From positions 62,001-126,000 of the forward strand of contig NZ_JBIWDK010000009.1 of NCBI RefSeq assembly GCF_044761985.1: a DNA stretch of 64,000 bases. Direction: 5' to 3'. Shown piece after piece: positions 33,128 to 41,841 of this stretch. Made by a program: the position numbers and the translations under genes. Each line of letters starts with the position of its first letter. The first letter of the stretch is position 1. The notes beneath the pieces are model-generated. The model searched no databases and was not told the DNA's origin. It worked only from the letters and a program-made list of their open reading frames with translations. Origin of the DNA: Peribacillus sp044761985. GTDB taxonomy: Bacteria > Bacillota > Bacilli > Bacillales > DSM-1321.

Positions 33128-34171
33128 ATGGAAAACTTATTGGAAGTGAAAGATTTACATGTATCGTTTCATACCTTTTCTGGTGAAGTCCAGGCAATCC
33201 GTGGTGTGAACTTTGAACTGAAAAAAGGGGAAACCTTGGCGATTGTAGGAGAATCCGGATCGGGTAAGTCCGTGACATCCAAATCAATCATGAGATTGTT
33301 GCCAGCAAATAATTCAGAAATTAAAAGTGGTGAAATCCTTTTTGAAGGAAAGGATCTGGCCAAACTTTCTAATAAGGATATGCAAAAGGTCAGAGGTAAA
33401 GATATTTCGATGATTTTCCAAGATCCAATGACTTCGTTGAACCCAACGATCAAGGTGGGCAAACAGATAATGGAGCCCATTTTAAAACATCAAAACGTCA
33501 GTAAGGCGGCGGCGAAGTTACGTTCGATCGAACTATTGGAACTTGTGGGCATTCCTAATGCTAAGCAGCGTTTCGAACAATATCCCCACCAATTTTCGGG
33601 AGGAATGAGACAACGTGTGGTCATCGCGATTGCTTTGGCGTGTAATCCCAAAGTATTGATTGCGGATGAGCCTACGACTGCATTGGATGTGACCATTCAA
33701 GCCCAGATTCTTGAATTGATGAAGGATTTACAAAAGAAAATAGAAACATCGATTATCTTCATCACCCATGATCTGGGAGTGGTTGCGAACATAGCGGATC
33801 GTGTAGCTGTGATGTATGCAGGGAAAATCGTTGAAATAGGTACGGCGGATGAAATCTTTTATAATCCGAAGCACCCTTATACTTGGGGGTTGATCAGTTC
33901 CATGCCTAGCCTCGAAGATACGGGGGAACATGAATTGTACACGATCCCGGGCACTCCGCCCAATTTGCTGAACCCGCCAAAAGGTGACGCGTTTGCTCCG
34001 AGAAATGAATATGCAATGCAGATTGATTTAGAGCAACAGCCACCCGTATTCAAAGTATCCGAAACGCACTATGCAGCCACATGGCTTTTACATCCGGATG
34101 CACCTGAGGTGACACCGCCTCTAGCTGTACAAAAACGCATGAAGCAGTTCGTTCAGGGGGTCGCAAAATAA
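33128..34171 (+). CDS. oppD: OppD, oligopeptide transporter ATPase
   Basis: The 347-residue ABC ATPase has Walker A GESGSGKS near residue 40, signature FSGGMRQRVVIAIAL near 158, Walker B VLIADEPTTALD and switch His in FITHDLGVV. The C-terminal oligo-HPY extension contains NPKHPYTWGLISSMP and GTPPNLLNPPKG. AAGGAGG precedes the ATG. Its stop overlaps the oppF start (TAATG). Confidence 0.95.
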   Translation: MENLLEVKDLHVSFHTFSGEVQAIRGVNFELKKGETLAIVGESGSGKSVTSKSIMRLLPANNSEIKSGEILFEGKDLAKLSNKDMQKVRGKDISMIFQDPMTSLNPTIKVGKQIMEPILKHQNVSKAAAKLRSIELLELVGIPNAKQRFEQYPHQFSGGMRQRVVIAIALACNPKVLIADEPTTALDVTIQAQILELMKDLQKKIETSIIFITHDLGVVANIADRVAVMYAGKIVEIGTADEIFYNPKHPYTWGLISSMPSLEDTGEHELYTIPGTPPNLLNPPKGDAFAPRNEYAMQIDLEQQPPVFKVSETHYAATWLLHPDAPEVTPPLAVQKRMKQFVQGVAK

Positions 34172-35112
34172 TGGAACAACGTGAAAAACTCGTGGAAGTC
34201 AAACATTTAAAACAATACTTCAATAACGGAAAGCCTAATATGGTGAAAGCAATCGATGATATTTCTTTTGATATTTATCAAGGGGAAACACTTGGGTTTG
34301 TTGGGGAGTCAGGTTGCGGTAAATCGACAACAGGACGTACAATCATTCGCCTGTATGATGCAACCGATGGCGAGGTGCTTTTCAAAGGGGAAAGTGTCCA
34401 TGGAAAGAAATCAAGGAAAAAATTGAAAGATATGAACAGAAAGATGCAAATGATTTTTCAAGATCCATATGCATCCTTGAATCCTAAAATGAAGATTGCC
34501 GATATTATCGCAGAAGGCATCGATAACCATGGGCTGGCTAAGACAAAAGAAGAGCGCATGGAACGGGTTTACCATTTACTCGAAACAGTCGGGCTAAATC
34601 GCGAACATGCAAATCGGTATCCGCACGAATTCTCAGGGGGACAGCGTCAGCGAATTGGAATTGCGCGGGCACTTGCCGTGGAACCGGAATTCATCATCGC
34701 GGATGAACCAATTTCAGCACTGGACGTGTCCATTCAGGCACAGGTAGTCAATCTGTTGAAAAAGCTTCAAAAAGAAAAAAACTTAACCTATTTATTCATT
34801 GCCCATGATTTATCGATGGTCAAGTATATCAGTGACAGAATCGGCGTCATGTACTTTGGTAAGTTAGTGGAGCTTGCACCTAGTGAAGAGCTTTATAACA
34901 ACCCGATACATCCGTACACACAATCCCTGTTATCTGCAATTCCGCTTCCGGATCCAGAATTGGAACGGACTAGGCGACGGAAGGGCTATAATTCCGCTAC
35001 ACATGCTTATACGGCGGATGAGGAAGTCAAAATGCGAGAAGTGAAACCAGGACACTTCGTGTTATGTTCAGAACGAGAATTCCTTCAATTTCAAAGTAAT
35101 GGTGTTAAATGA
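34171..35112 (+). CDS. oppF: OppF, oligopeptide transporter ATPase
   Basis: The 313-residue second ATPase has Walker A GESGCGKSTTGRTI near residue 45, the Q-loop in MIFQDPYASLNPKM, signature FSGGQRQRIGIARAL near 156, Walker B FIIADEPISALD, and an HPY element NPIHPYTQSLLSAIPLPDP. It overlaps oppD by one base and closes the operon before a strong terminator. Confidence 0.95.
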   Translation: MEQREKLVEVKHLKQYFNNGKPNMVKAIDDISFDIYQGETLGFVGESGCGKSTTGRTIIRLYDATDGEVLFKGESVHGKKSRKKLKDMNRKMQMIFQDPYASLNPKMKIADIIAEGIDNHGLAKTKEERMERVYHLLETVGLNREHANRYPHEFSGGQRQRIGIARALAVEPEFIIADEPISALDVSIQAQVVNLLKKLQKEKNLTYLFIAHDLSMVKYISDRIGVMYFGKLVELAPSEELYNNPIHPYTQSLLSAIPLPDPELERTRRRKGYNSATHAYTADEEVKMREVKPGHFVLCSEREFLQFQSNGVK

Positions 35113-35124
35113 TTATCGGTCATG

Positions 35125-35192
35125 AAAAAAAGGAGTCCGATAACCTGAGTCCGAGAGTGAGGGGGACTCAGGTTATTTGACTCCTTTTGTTT
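35125..35192 (+). terminator. Intrinsic terminator of the opp operon
   Basis: A long stem pairs AAAAGGAGTC with GACTCCTTTT and, inside it, ATAACCTGAGTCC with GGACTCAGGTTAT. A weak T run follows. The rest of the 310-base gap to yslB holds a minor GTGAGTG/CACTCAT repeat near 35316-35350 and nothing else that I recognise. Confidence 0.85.
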
Positions 35193-35422
35193 AAATCAGG
35201 GTAGAATCTATCCAAAAAAAGATTACTTTCTTCTTATTATAAAGCAGTTGAAGAAGAAGATTCCGAATTACACACCAATAACTTCTATTTTATGTATCGT
35301 ATATGCTGTTTTGTGTTATGAGTGTGAGTGCTAGCTAAAGAGTCACTCATGGAAGAAAACCGCTTGGAAATAGTCAAACATGACTCAGGCTTCCTACATT
35401 TCCACCCATTTTGAGGAAGTCG

Positions 35423-35878
35423 TTAAATGGGATCTTTCGGATCCCAGCAGATGGTGAAGTCGACTTTTTTTGCACGACGTTTGATTTCTTCCGTAGCTTC
35501 ACTGATGAACCTTTTTTGTAAGGTAAATTGTTCGGCAAGAAACCCTGCTTCAAGTTGAAAATGACTGTCGGGATATAGATCCAGACGACGGGCGACCATT
35601 TCTCCTGACAAGGATAACTCCATCTCGGATTTGGAAAGCTTTATGATTTCAAGATGGCCCCAGCCTGCATTATGGAAAAATGCAACCAATTCCTGATCGC
35701 CATTCAAAGGGAATTTCCTTGCGAGTTGTTTACCCGCCCAATATAAGATTTGATAAGAATCTTTCCCAAGGATATCGTTCAATAAAGTTTCCCTGATCAG
35801 TTCATACCCGAAAGCTGGAACTTGGAATTCATCTGTTTGGATTTCTTCTTCTATAGCTGCAGCAATATTTTTTTTCAT
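35423..35878 (-). CDS. yslB: YslB-family (DUF2507) protein
   Basis: The 151-residue cytoplasmic protein matches the DUF2507 pattern: VPAFGYELIRETLLNDILGK, ILYWAGKQLARKFP, then HNAGWGHLEI and FQLEAGFLAEQ. Function is unknown; it resembles V4R-type small-molecule-binding folds only loosely. GAGGCG precedes the ATG. Its placement divergent from sdhC is the B. subtilis arrangement. Confidence 0.87.
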   Translation of the reverse strand: MKKNIAAAIEEEIQTDEFQVPAFGYELIRETLLNDILGKDSYQILYWAGKQLARKFPLNGDQELVAFFHNAGWGHLEIIKLSKSEMELSLSGEMVARRLDLYPDSHFQLEAGFLAEQFTLQKRFISEATEEIKRRAKKVDFTICWDPKDPI

Positions 35879-36101
35879 GTATTATCGCCTCTTTCTGTAA
35901 ATCTATTATAAACGTTTTCCTTTTGCGATTTATACAGTTTTTTTTAATATTTCAACAGAAAAATGTAAAAATATGTTAAATTATCTCAATATATTAAAAA
36001 AATAGTTAGTTTTTTCATATTACTTGTAAATGAACACCCAAAACCTTAGTGATTTATTGATAATATTTATTCTAAAAAAGAGAAATCTTGTATCCGTTTT
36101 C

Positions 36102-36130
36102 TTGACGCACATTGAAGTCAGGAGTAAAAT
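36102..36130 (+). promoter_or_regulatory. Sigma-A promoter of sdhCAB
   Basis: TTGACG, 17 bases, TAAAAT, with five matches in each box, about 120 bases before the sdhC start. The AT-rich stretch 35879-36101 has no other feature I can name. Confidence 0.85.
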
Positions 36131-36152
36131 GGACATGTCACATAATTGTAAG

Positions 36153-36184
36153 AAAGTATAGAGAGCGGTTTAACTCTATACTTT
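36153..36184 (+). other. 5'-leader hairpin of sdhCAB mRNA
   Basis: AAAGTATAGAG and CTCTATACTTT form a perfect 11-bp stem with a 10-base loop, about 15 bases after the expected start point, followed by ATTTTC. It may protect the 5' end or attenuate transcription; both are inference. Confidence 0.55.
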
Positions 36185-36251
36185 ATTTTCACGCGGAGAT
36201 AAAAGGTAACCATCTTCGTATGAGTTTTGACAAATTAAGGGGGGGCACTTA

Positions 36252-36860
36252 GTGGCAAAGAATCGTGAGTTTGGGAATCGTAGGCTTCATTCACTTCTAG
36301 GGGTATTACCAATCGGTCTATTCCTAATTTTCCATTTATCGGTTAACTTTATGGCAACAAAGGGAGCAGAGACATTCAACGGGGCAGTTCAATTAATCGA
36401 ATATACTCCATTGAAAATCGTGGTGGAATGTGTAATCATCTATCTACCATTAATTTTCCATGCTATTTATGGGATTTATATCGCCTTTACAGCAAAGAAC
36501 AACTTAGGAAGATTCAGTTTCTTCCGTAACTGGATGTTCATGCTACAACGTTTATCAGGAATCATAACTTTGATTTTCCTTGTTTGGCACATCTGGGAAA
36601 CAAGGGTTCAAGCAGCTTTTGGGGCAACAGTAGACTTTGATATGATGGCAGAGATTTTCTCTAATCCATTCATGATCGCGTTCTACATTGTTGGTATTGT
36701 TTCTGCTATTTTCCATTTTGCCAATGGATTATGGTCATTCGCAGTAAGTTGGGGACTAACAGTTTCACCTAAATCGCAAAGAGTTATGACATATGTAACT
36801 TTAATCATTTTCGTTCTTCTTTCTTATATAGGAATTAGTGCAGTTTTCGCTTTCGTATAA
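36252..36860 (+). CDS. sdhC: SdhC, succinate dehydrogenase cytochrome b558 subunit
   Basis: The 202-residue di-heme membrane anchor of Bacillus complex II has five transmembrane helices. Likely heme-ligand histidines sit in LIFHLSVNF, LIFHAIYGIYI, LVWHIWETR and IFHFANGLWSF. The start is GTG at 36252 after AAGGGGGGG. It reduces menaquinone with electrons from SdhB. Confidence 0.95.
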   Translation: MAKNREFGNRRLHSLLGVLPIGLFLIFHLSVNFMATKGAETFNGAVQLIEYTPLKIVVECVIIYLPLIFHAIYGIYIAFTAKNNLGRFSFFRNWMFMLQRLSGIITLIFLVWHIWETRVQAAFGATVDFDMMAEIFSNPFMIAFYIVGIVSAIFHFANGLWSFAVSWGLTVSPKSQRVMTYVTLIIFVLLSYIGISAVFAFV

Positions 36861-36932
36861 GTAGCAGAAGAAATTAATTTATACGTACTAGGAAAAACAT
36901 AGCTTTTCTAATGGAATAAGGGAGTGACACAA

Positions 36933-38684
36933 TTGGGTAAAGGTAAAATTATTATCGTCGGTGGAGGTCTAGCTGGTTTAATGGCTACGATCAAAGCAGC
37001 AGAGTTAGGACAACATGTTGATTTATTCTCATTAGTTCCAGTAAAACGATCTCACTCTGTTTGTGCTCAAGGCGGAATCAACGGGGCAGTAAATACGAAA
37101 GGTGAAGGCGATTCTCCATGGCTTCACTTTGATGATACAGTATATGGTGGGGATTTCTTAGCAAATCAACCTCCAGTTAAAGCAATGTGCGATGCAGCAC
37201 CATCTATTATCCATATGTTTGACCGTATGGGTGTTATGTTTAGCCGTACGCCGGAAGGCCTACTTGATTTCCGCCGTTTTGGTGGAACACAATTTCACCG
37301 TACTGCATTTGCTGGTGCAACAACTGGTCAGCAATTACTTTATGCATTGGACGAGCAAGTTCGTCGTTACGAAGTACAAGGCCTTGTAACGAAATATGAA
37401 GGCTGGGAATTCCTTGGAGCTGTTATCGATGATGATCAAACAGCACGTGGTATCGTAGCTCAGAACTTGACTTCAATGGAAATTCAATCATTCCCTGGCG
37501 ACGCAGTCATCATGGCGAGCGGTGGCCCTGGAATCATTTTCGGTAAATCTACTAACTCTATGATCAATACAGGTTCAGCAGCATCTATCGTCTATCAACA
37601 AGGTGCACATTATGCGAACGGTGAGTTCATCCAAATTCACCCGACAGCAATCCCTGGTGATGATAAACTTCGCTTAATGAGTGAATCCGCTCGTGGTGAA
37701 GGTGGACGTATCTGGACATATAAAGACGGAAAACCATGGTACTTCCTAGAAGAGAAATACCCGGCTTATGGTAATCTAGTACCTCGTGATATTGCAACAC
37801 GTGAAATTTTCGACGTATGTATTAATATGAAATTGGGTATTAACGGAGAAAACATGGTCTACCTTGACCTTTCACATAAAGATTCACATGAACTAGATGT
37901 TAAATTAGGCGGAATCATTGAAATCTATGAGAAATTCGTCGGTGAAGATCCTCATAAAGTGCCAATGAAAATTTTCCCTGCGGTTCACTATTCTATGGGT
38001 GGACTTTGGGTAGATTATGACCAAATGACAAACATCAAAGGTCTATTCGCTGCTGGTGAGTGTGATTATTCACAACATGGTGGTAACCGTTTAGGTGCGA
38101 ACTCACTTCTTTCAGCCATTTATGGTGGTTCTGTGGCTGGTCCGAATGCTGTTAAATACATTCAAGGACTTGATAAAACATCAGATTCTCTTCCTTCTTC
38201 ATTATATGAAGGCTACCAAAAACAAGAACAAGAGAAATGGAATTCTATCATGTCTCTTAATGGTAATGAAAACGCATATATCCTTCACAAAGAACTTGGT
38301 GAATGGATGACTAACAATGTTACTGTAGTTCGTTACAATGACAAACTTAAAGAAACAGACAATAAAATTCTTGAGTTGATGGAACGTTACAAAAAAATCA
38401 ACATCAATGACACGGCTAAATGGAGTAATCAAGGTGCTGCCTTTACTAGACAGCTTCAAAACATGATGCAATTGGCACGTGTAATCACAATCGGTGCTCT
38501 TAACCGTGATGAAAGCCGTGGAGCGCATTACAAACCTGACTTCCCAGAACGTAATGATGAAAAGTTCATGAAAACAACAATGGCTACATTCCAAGGAGCA
38601 GACAAAGCTCCTGCATTCCATTATGAAGATGTTGATGTATCACTGATTGCACCACGTAAACGTGATTACACGACTACACATTAA
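36933..38684 (+). CDS. sdhA: SdhA, succinate dehydrogenase flavoprotein subunit
   Basis: The 583-residue subunit carries covalent FAD and the succinate site. The dinucleotide fold is IIIVGGGLAGLMATIKAAE, and the FAD-linked His is in KRSHSVCAQGGINGA near residue 42. Active-site blocks HPTAIPGDDKL, SESARGEGGRIW and GNRLGANSLLSAIYGG are intact. A GTG at 36924 is in frame, but AAGGGAG spacing and alignment to the B. subtilis N-terminus favour TTG at 36933. Confidence 0.95.
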   Translation: MGKGKIIIVGGGLAGLMATIKAAELGQHVDLFSLVPVKRSHSVCAQGGINGAVNTKGEGDSPWLHFDDTVYGGDFLANQPPVKAMCDAAPSIIHMFDRMGVMFSRTPEGLLDFRRFGGTQFHRTAFAGATTGQQLLYALDEQVRRYEVQGLVTKYEGWEFLGAVIDDDQTARGIVAQNLTSMEIQSFPGDAVIMASGGPGIIFGKSTNSMINTGSAASIVYQQGAHYANGEFIQIHPTAIPGDDKLRLMSESARGEGGRIWTYKDGKPWYFLEEKYPAYGNLVPRDIATREIFDVCINMKLGINGENMVYLDLSHKDSHELDVKLGGIIEIYEKFVGEDPHKVPMKIFPAVHYSMGGLWVDYDQMTNIKGLFAAGECDYSQHGGNRLGANSLLSAIYGGSVAGPNAVKYIQGLDKTSDSLPSSLYEGYQKQEQEKWNSIMSLNGNENAYILHKELGEWMTNNVTVVRYNDKLKETDNKILELMERYKKININDTAKWSNQGAAFTRQLQNMMQLARVITIGALNRDESRGAHYKPDFPERNDEKFMKTTMATFQGADKAPAFHYEDVDVSLIAPRKRDYTTTH

Positions 38685-38701
38685 AGAGGGGGAGCATAAA
38701 A

Positions 38702-39475
38702 ATGGTTGAAACTAAATCTGAGACTAAAACAGTTCGTTTTATTATTACTCGTCAAGATACACCGGATTCAGCTCCTTATGATGAGGAATTTGAATTAGCA
38801 TACCGTCCGAATATGAACGTCATTTCCGCTTTGATGGAAATTCGTCGTAATCCGGTAACGGTAGAAGGTAAACATACAACTGCAATCGCATGGGACATGA
38901 ACTGTCTTGAAGAAGTTTGTGGTGCCTGTTCAATGGTCATCAATGGTAAGCCAAGACAATCTTGTACAGCCCTTATTGACCAGTTAGAACAGCCTGTACG
39001 TCTTGCTCCAATGCGTACTTTCCCGGTTGTGCGTGACCTTCAAGTCGATCGTAGCCGTATGTTCGATTCATTGAAAAAGGTAAAAGCTTGGATTCCAATT
39101 GATGGTACGTATAATCTTGGACCAGGACCACGTATGCCAGAAAAGAAACGTCAATGGGCATATGAATTATCTAAATGTATGACTTGTGGCGTATGTTTGG
39201 AAGCTTGTCCGAACGTAAATGACAACTCCAACTTCATGGGACCACAACCATTATCACAAGTTCGTTTATTCAACGCACATCCAACTGGTGCAATGAACAA
39301 AGCAGAACGTTTAAACACAATCATGTCAGATGGCGGCCTTGCAAACTGCGGTAATTCACAAAACTGTGTGCAGTCTTGCCCTAAAGGTATTCCATTGACA
39401 ACCTCGATTGCAGCGTTAAACCGTGATACTGCGATTCAACAATTCCGTAACTTCTTCGGAAGCGACGAAGTTTAA
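38702..39475 (+). CDS. sdhB: SdhB, succinate dehydrogenase iron-sulfur subunit
   Basis: The 257-residue subunit relays electrons from FAD to heme. The [2Fe-2S] cluster is at CLEEVCGACSM near residue 68 with a later Cys in RQSCTAL. The [4Fe-4S] and [3Fe-4S] ligands are in CMTCGVCLEACP near 160, NCGNSQNCVQSCPKG near 215. GAGGGGGAG precedes the ATG. The operon ends here without an sdhD, as is usual for Bacillus. Confidence 0.96.
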   Translation: MVETKSETKTVRFIITRQDTPDSAPYDEEFELAYRPNMNVISALMEIRRNPVTVEGKHTTAIAWDMNCLEEVCGACSMVINGKPRQSCTALIDQLEQPVRLAPMRTFPVVRDLQVDRSRMFDSLKKVKAWIPIDGTYNLGPGPRMPEKKRQWAYELSKCMTCGVCLEACPNVNDNSNFMGPQPLSQVRLFNAHPTGAMNKAERLNTIMSDGGLANCGNSQNCVQSCPKGIPLTTSIAALNRDTAIQQFRNFFGSDEV

Positions 39476-39480
39476 TAAGT

Positions 39481-39518
39481 GGAATCCATACCTTTAAAGG
39501 TATGGGTTCTTTTTTGTT
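39481..39518 (+). terminator. First terminator after sdhB
   Basis: CCATACCTTT and AAAGGTATGG arms are followed by TTCTTTTTTG. Confidence 0.88.
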
Positions 39519-39548
39519 GGTTAGGTTACCATCGGCGAATATTCATAA

Positions 39549-39583
39549 AAACAACTCTTGAATTGAGAGTTGTTTTTTTTTTT
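39549..39583 (+). terminator. Second terminator after sdhB
   Basis: AACAACTCT and AGAGTTGTT form a 9-bp stem with a 7-base loop followed by about ten T. It provides tandem insulation of sdhCAB from the next gene. Confidence 0.9.
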
Positions 39584-39715
39584 GAACTTAGATCGAACGA
39601 ATAAGATCATATGCGATGGTTTTAGAAAGAAGAGGTTGAAGATTCTTACGGAATTTATGTAGTATTTTTACTATGGCTAGGGAGATTCTATCTAGTAGAG
39701 GGAGGTTGCGGAAGA

Positions 39716-40744
39716 ATGAAAACAAGATATGCGAAGTATGTTTCTTTCAGTATGACGGTTCTATTACATTTGATGGTTTCAAGTCCCTTGGCTTATTCAC
39801 CGGCATCTAACGTTCAAGCGGTCACCTCATTATCGGACAAGATCATCAACTTTTCGGATAATAGGGAACTGAAAGTTACGATTCTACATACGAATGATAC
39901 GCATGCACATTTAGAGAATATCCCACGTCGTTTTACCGCAATTCATCAGATAAGAAATACAAGGGAGAATACACTCTTGCTTGATGCAGGCGATGTTTTT
40001 TCAGGAGTTCGTTATTTCAATCAATTTCTTGGGCAAGCGGATATTAAATTCATGAATGAAATAGGATATGATGCCATGACACTGGGGAATCACGAATTTG
40101 ATAAGTCATCAGAGGTACTTAGAAATTTCATTCGTGCTGCTGCTTTTCCATTGGTGAGTGCCAATATCGATCTTTCCAAGGATAAAAAATTAAAGAATCT
40201 TGCTCAACCTGTAATCGGTACACCTGGTAACCCTGGAGTTGTATATCCTGCGGTAATCAAGGTAGTGGACGGCCAGAAGGTTGGAATCATCGGGCTAACG
40301 ACAGAGAAGACGACAATTCTTTCCAATCCTAATAAGAACATCATATTTGAAGATGCTTTTAAGCATGCTAAGGATACCGTTACATCTCTTGAAGAGAAAG
40401 GAGTGAACAAAATCATAGTCATATCTCATCTAGGATATGACCGGGACAAAGATTTGGCAAAGAACCTGGAGGGAATTGATATTATCGTTGGCAGTCATAG
40501 CCATACGAAATTGAAGAAACCAGATGTATATAATCAGGAAAAGGAACCAACCTTGATTGTCCAGGCAGGTAAGCATGGTAAATACCTAGGAGATCTTGAT
40601 TTGACGTTTGATGAATCAGGCAAATTGATAAAATGGAAAGGCAAACTCATCAATATCATGAAGAAAGATCAAGAGGGTGACTTTTTATATCAGGAAGATG
40701 AGTGGGCCAAGAAGTATTTAGAGGAATTGAAATCGCTGAAATGA
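39716..40744 (+). CDS. Secreted metallophosphatase (5'-nucleotidase N-terminal domain only)
   Basis: The 342-residue protein has a Sec-type signal peptide (about 1-35: basic start, VSFSMTVLLHLMV core, cleavage near NVQA). A calcineurin-like metallophosphatase domain of the UshA/5'-nucleotidase type follows: ILHTNDTHAHLE near residue 56, LLLDAGDVFSG, TLGNHEFD near 123, VISHLGYD and GSHSHTKL near 265. The C-terminal substrate-binding domain of 5'-nucleotidases is absent, and the protein ends cleanly at about two thirds of the usual length. Substrate is therefore uncertain. GGGAGG precedes the ATG. Confidence 0.82.
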   Translation: MKTRYAKYVSFSMTVLLHLMVSSPLAYSPASNVQAVTSLSDKIINFSDNRELKVTILHTNDTHAHLENIPRRFTAIHQIRNTRENTLLLDAGDVFSGVRYFNQFLGQADIKFMNEIGYDAMTLGNHEFDKSSEVLRNFIRAAAFPLVSANIDLSKDKKLKNLAQPVIGTPGNPGVVYPAVIKVVDGQKVGIIGLTTEKTTILSNPNKNIIFEDAFKHAKDTVTSLEEKGVNKIIVISHLGYDRDKDLAKNLEGIDIIVGSHSHTKLKKPDVYNQEKEPTLIVQAGKHGKYLGDLDLTFDESGKLIKWKGKLINIMKKDQEGDFLYQEDEWAKKYLEELKSLK

Positions 40745-40871
40745 AGGGGGGAAGAGACAACTGTTTCTTCCTTTTTCCTTTATAGGTCGATTGTTTCCCT
40801 TTAGACCCTAAAGTATATTTATTATAAGTAAATTAGAAATATCTTCCCATTTTTTCTTTTTTCTTATAAAA

Positions 40872-40889
40872 TGAATGAATAGTCATTCA
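40872..40889. promoter_or_regulatory. FadR operator in front of the ysmA thioesterase gene
   Basis: TGAATGAATAGTCATTCA matches the B. subtilis FadR consensus TGAATGAMTANTCATTCA at every position. It lies 20 bases before the start codon, next to a TATAAA at 40865-40870 that may be the -10 box. Confidence 0.8.
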
Positions 40890-40908
40890 TTAAGGAGGAG
40901 TTCTCACA

Positions 40909-41373
40909 GTGAGTAGAATATCATATATCGATAATATAAAAGAGTGGAGCAATGGATTTTCTTTTAAGCATGAGATTAAAGTCCGTTTTTCAGAAACTGA
41001 CATGTTCGGACACCTCAATAATACGGTTCCATTCACTTACTTTGAAGAGGCACGGATCGAGTATTTCAATAGTATGGGTTTCATGGTGGACTGGTCTTCG
41101 GCAGAAAGTGATGAAATTCCGGTTGTTGCCGATTTACAATGTGATTATATTCAGCAGGTGTTTTTTAACGAACAACTGACGATCCATGTGAAAGCGGCCC
41201 ACGTGGGCAACTCATCGGTGGATATTCATTATATGGGAACGAAAGAGGATGGGACGATTTGCCTCACTGGGAGGGGAACGGTTGTCCAAGTATCGAAAAC
41301 GACCGGGAAGCCGGTGCCACTGGCTGAAGAAATGAAAAAGTGGATGTCAAAAACAAGTGTCAAACAACTTTAA
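40909..41373 (+). CDS. ysmA: YsmA, 4-hydroxybenzoyl-CoA-type hotdog thioesterase
   Basis: The 154-residue hotdog-fold acyl-CoA thioesterase has the 4HBT active-site signature RFSETDMFGHLNNTVPFTYF near residue 26, where the second Asp/Asn cluster is catalytic, and EEARIEYF following. The start is GTG at 40909 after AAGGAGG. The B. subtilis homologue lies between sdhB and gerE, as here. The FadR operator upstream suggests that it handles acyl-CoA during fatty-acid degradation; the true substrate is not known. Confidence 0.85.
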   Translation: MSRISYIDNIKEWSNGFSFKHEIKVRFSETDMFGHLNNTVPFTYFEEARIEYFNSMGFMVDWSSAESDEIPVVADLQCDYIQQVFFNEQLTIHVKAAHVGNSSVDIHYMGTKEDGTICLTGRGTVVQVSKTTGKPVPLAEEMKKWMSKTSVKQL

Positions 41374-41406
41374 AAGTAAAATTTCAATTAGACAAGTAAA
41401 TGAGTC

Positions 41407-41434
41407 ACTCCCTTGCCCTAGCCGACATACTATA
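41407..41434 (+). promoter_or_regulatory. Candidate sigma-K promoter of gerE
   Basis: AC, 17 bases, CATACTATA fits the sigma-K pattern AC-N15-17-CATANNNTA. It ends 63 bases before the gerE start. B. subtilis gerE is read by sigma-K in the mother cell. Confidence 0.6.
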
Positions 41435-41497
41435 TCTTGACTAAATAGACACCCACTCCGGGTTTTATGCTGGTGAAGGCAAGGAGGGTAACATTAC

Positions 41498-41722
41498 TTG
41501 AAGGAGAACGAATTCACTCATAAGCCACTACTCACCAAAAGAGAAAAAGAAGTATTTGAGTTACTAGTACAAGACAAAACAACAAAAGATATCGCAGGTG
41601 AATTGTTTATTAGCGAAAAAACAGTTCGAAACCACATTTCGAATGCGATGCAGAAGCTTGGAGTCAAAGGACGTTCACAGGCAGTTATAGAGCTCCTTCG
41701 TATGGGAGAACTTAAGCTATAA
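41498..41722 (+). CDS. gerE: GerE, late mother-cell transcription regulator
   Basis: The 74-residue protein is a LuxR-type helix-turn-helix only: PLLTKREKEVFELLVQDKTT, then DIAGELFISEKTVRNHISNA and MQKLGVKGRSQAVIELLR. GerE activates and represses spore coat genes in the mother cell. It starts at TTG 41498 after AAGGAGGGT. The MarR-type ysmB gene found between ysmA and gerE in B. subtilis is missing. Confidence 0.97.
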   Translation: MKENEFTHKPLLTKREKEVFELLVQDKTTKDIAGELFISEKTVRNHISNAMQKLGVKGRSQAVIELLRMGELKL

Positions 41723-41776
41723 TGTGTTGCTTTATTAATACGTAAGCCTTATATATCTTTACTCTCCCGTTCATTT

Positions 41777-41841
41777 GCAGCATATAAGGAAGGGTGAAAC
41801 ATTTCCATGTTTCCACTTCTTTGGATGCTGCTTATTTTTTA
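41777..41841 (+). terminator. Intrinsic terminator of gerE
   Basis: GCAGCAT/ATGCTGC outer arms and GGTGAAACAT/ATGTTTCCAC inner arms are followed by TTATTTTTTA. Confidence 0.8.
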
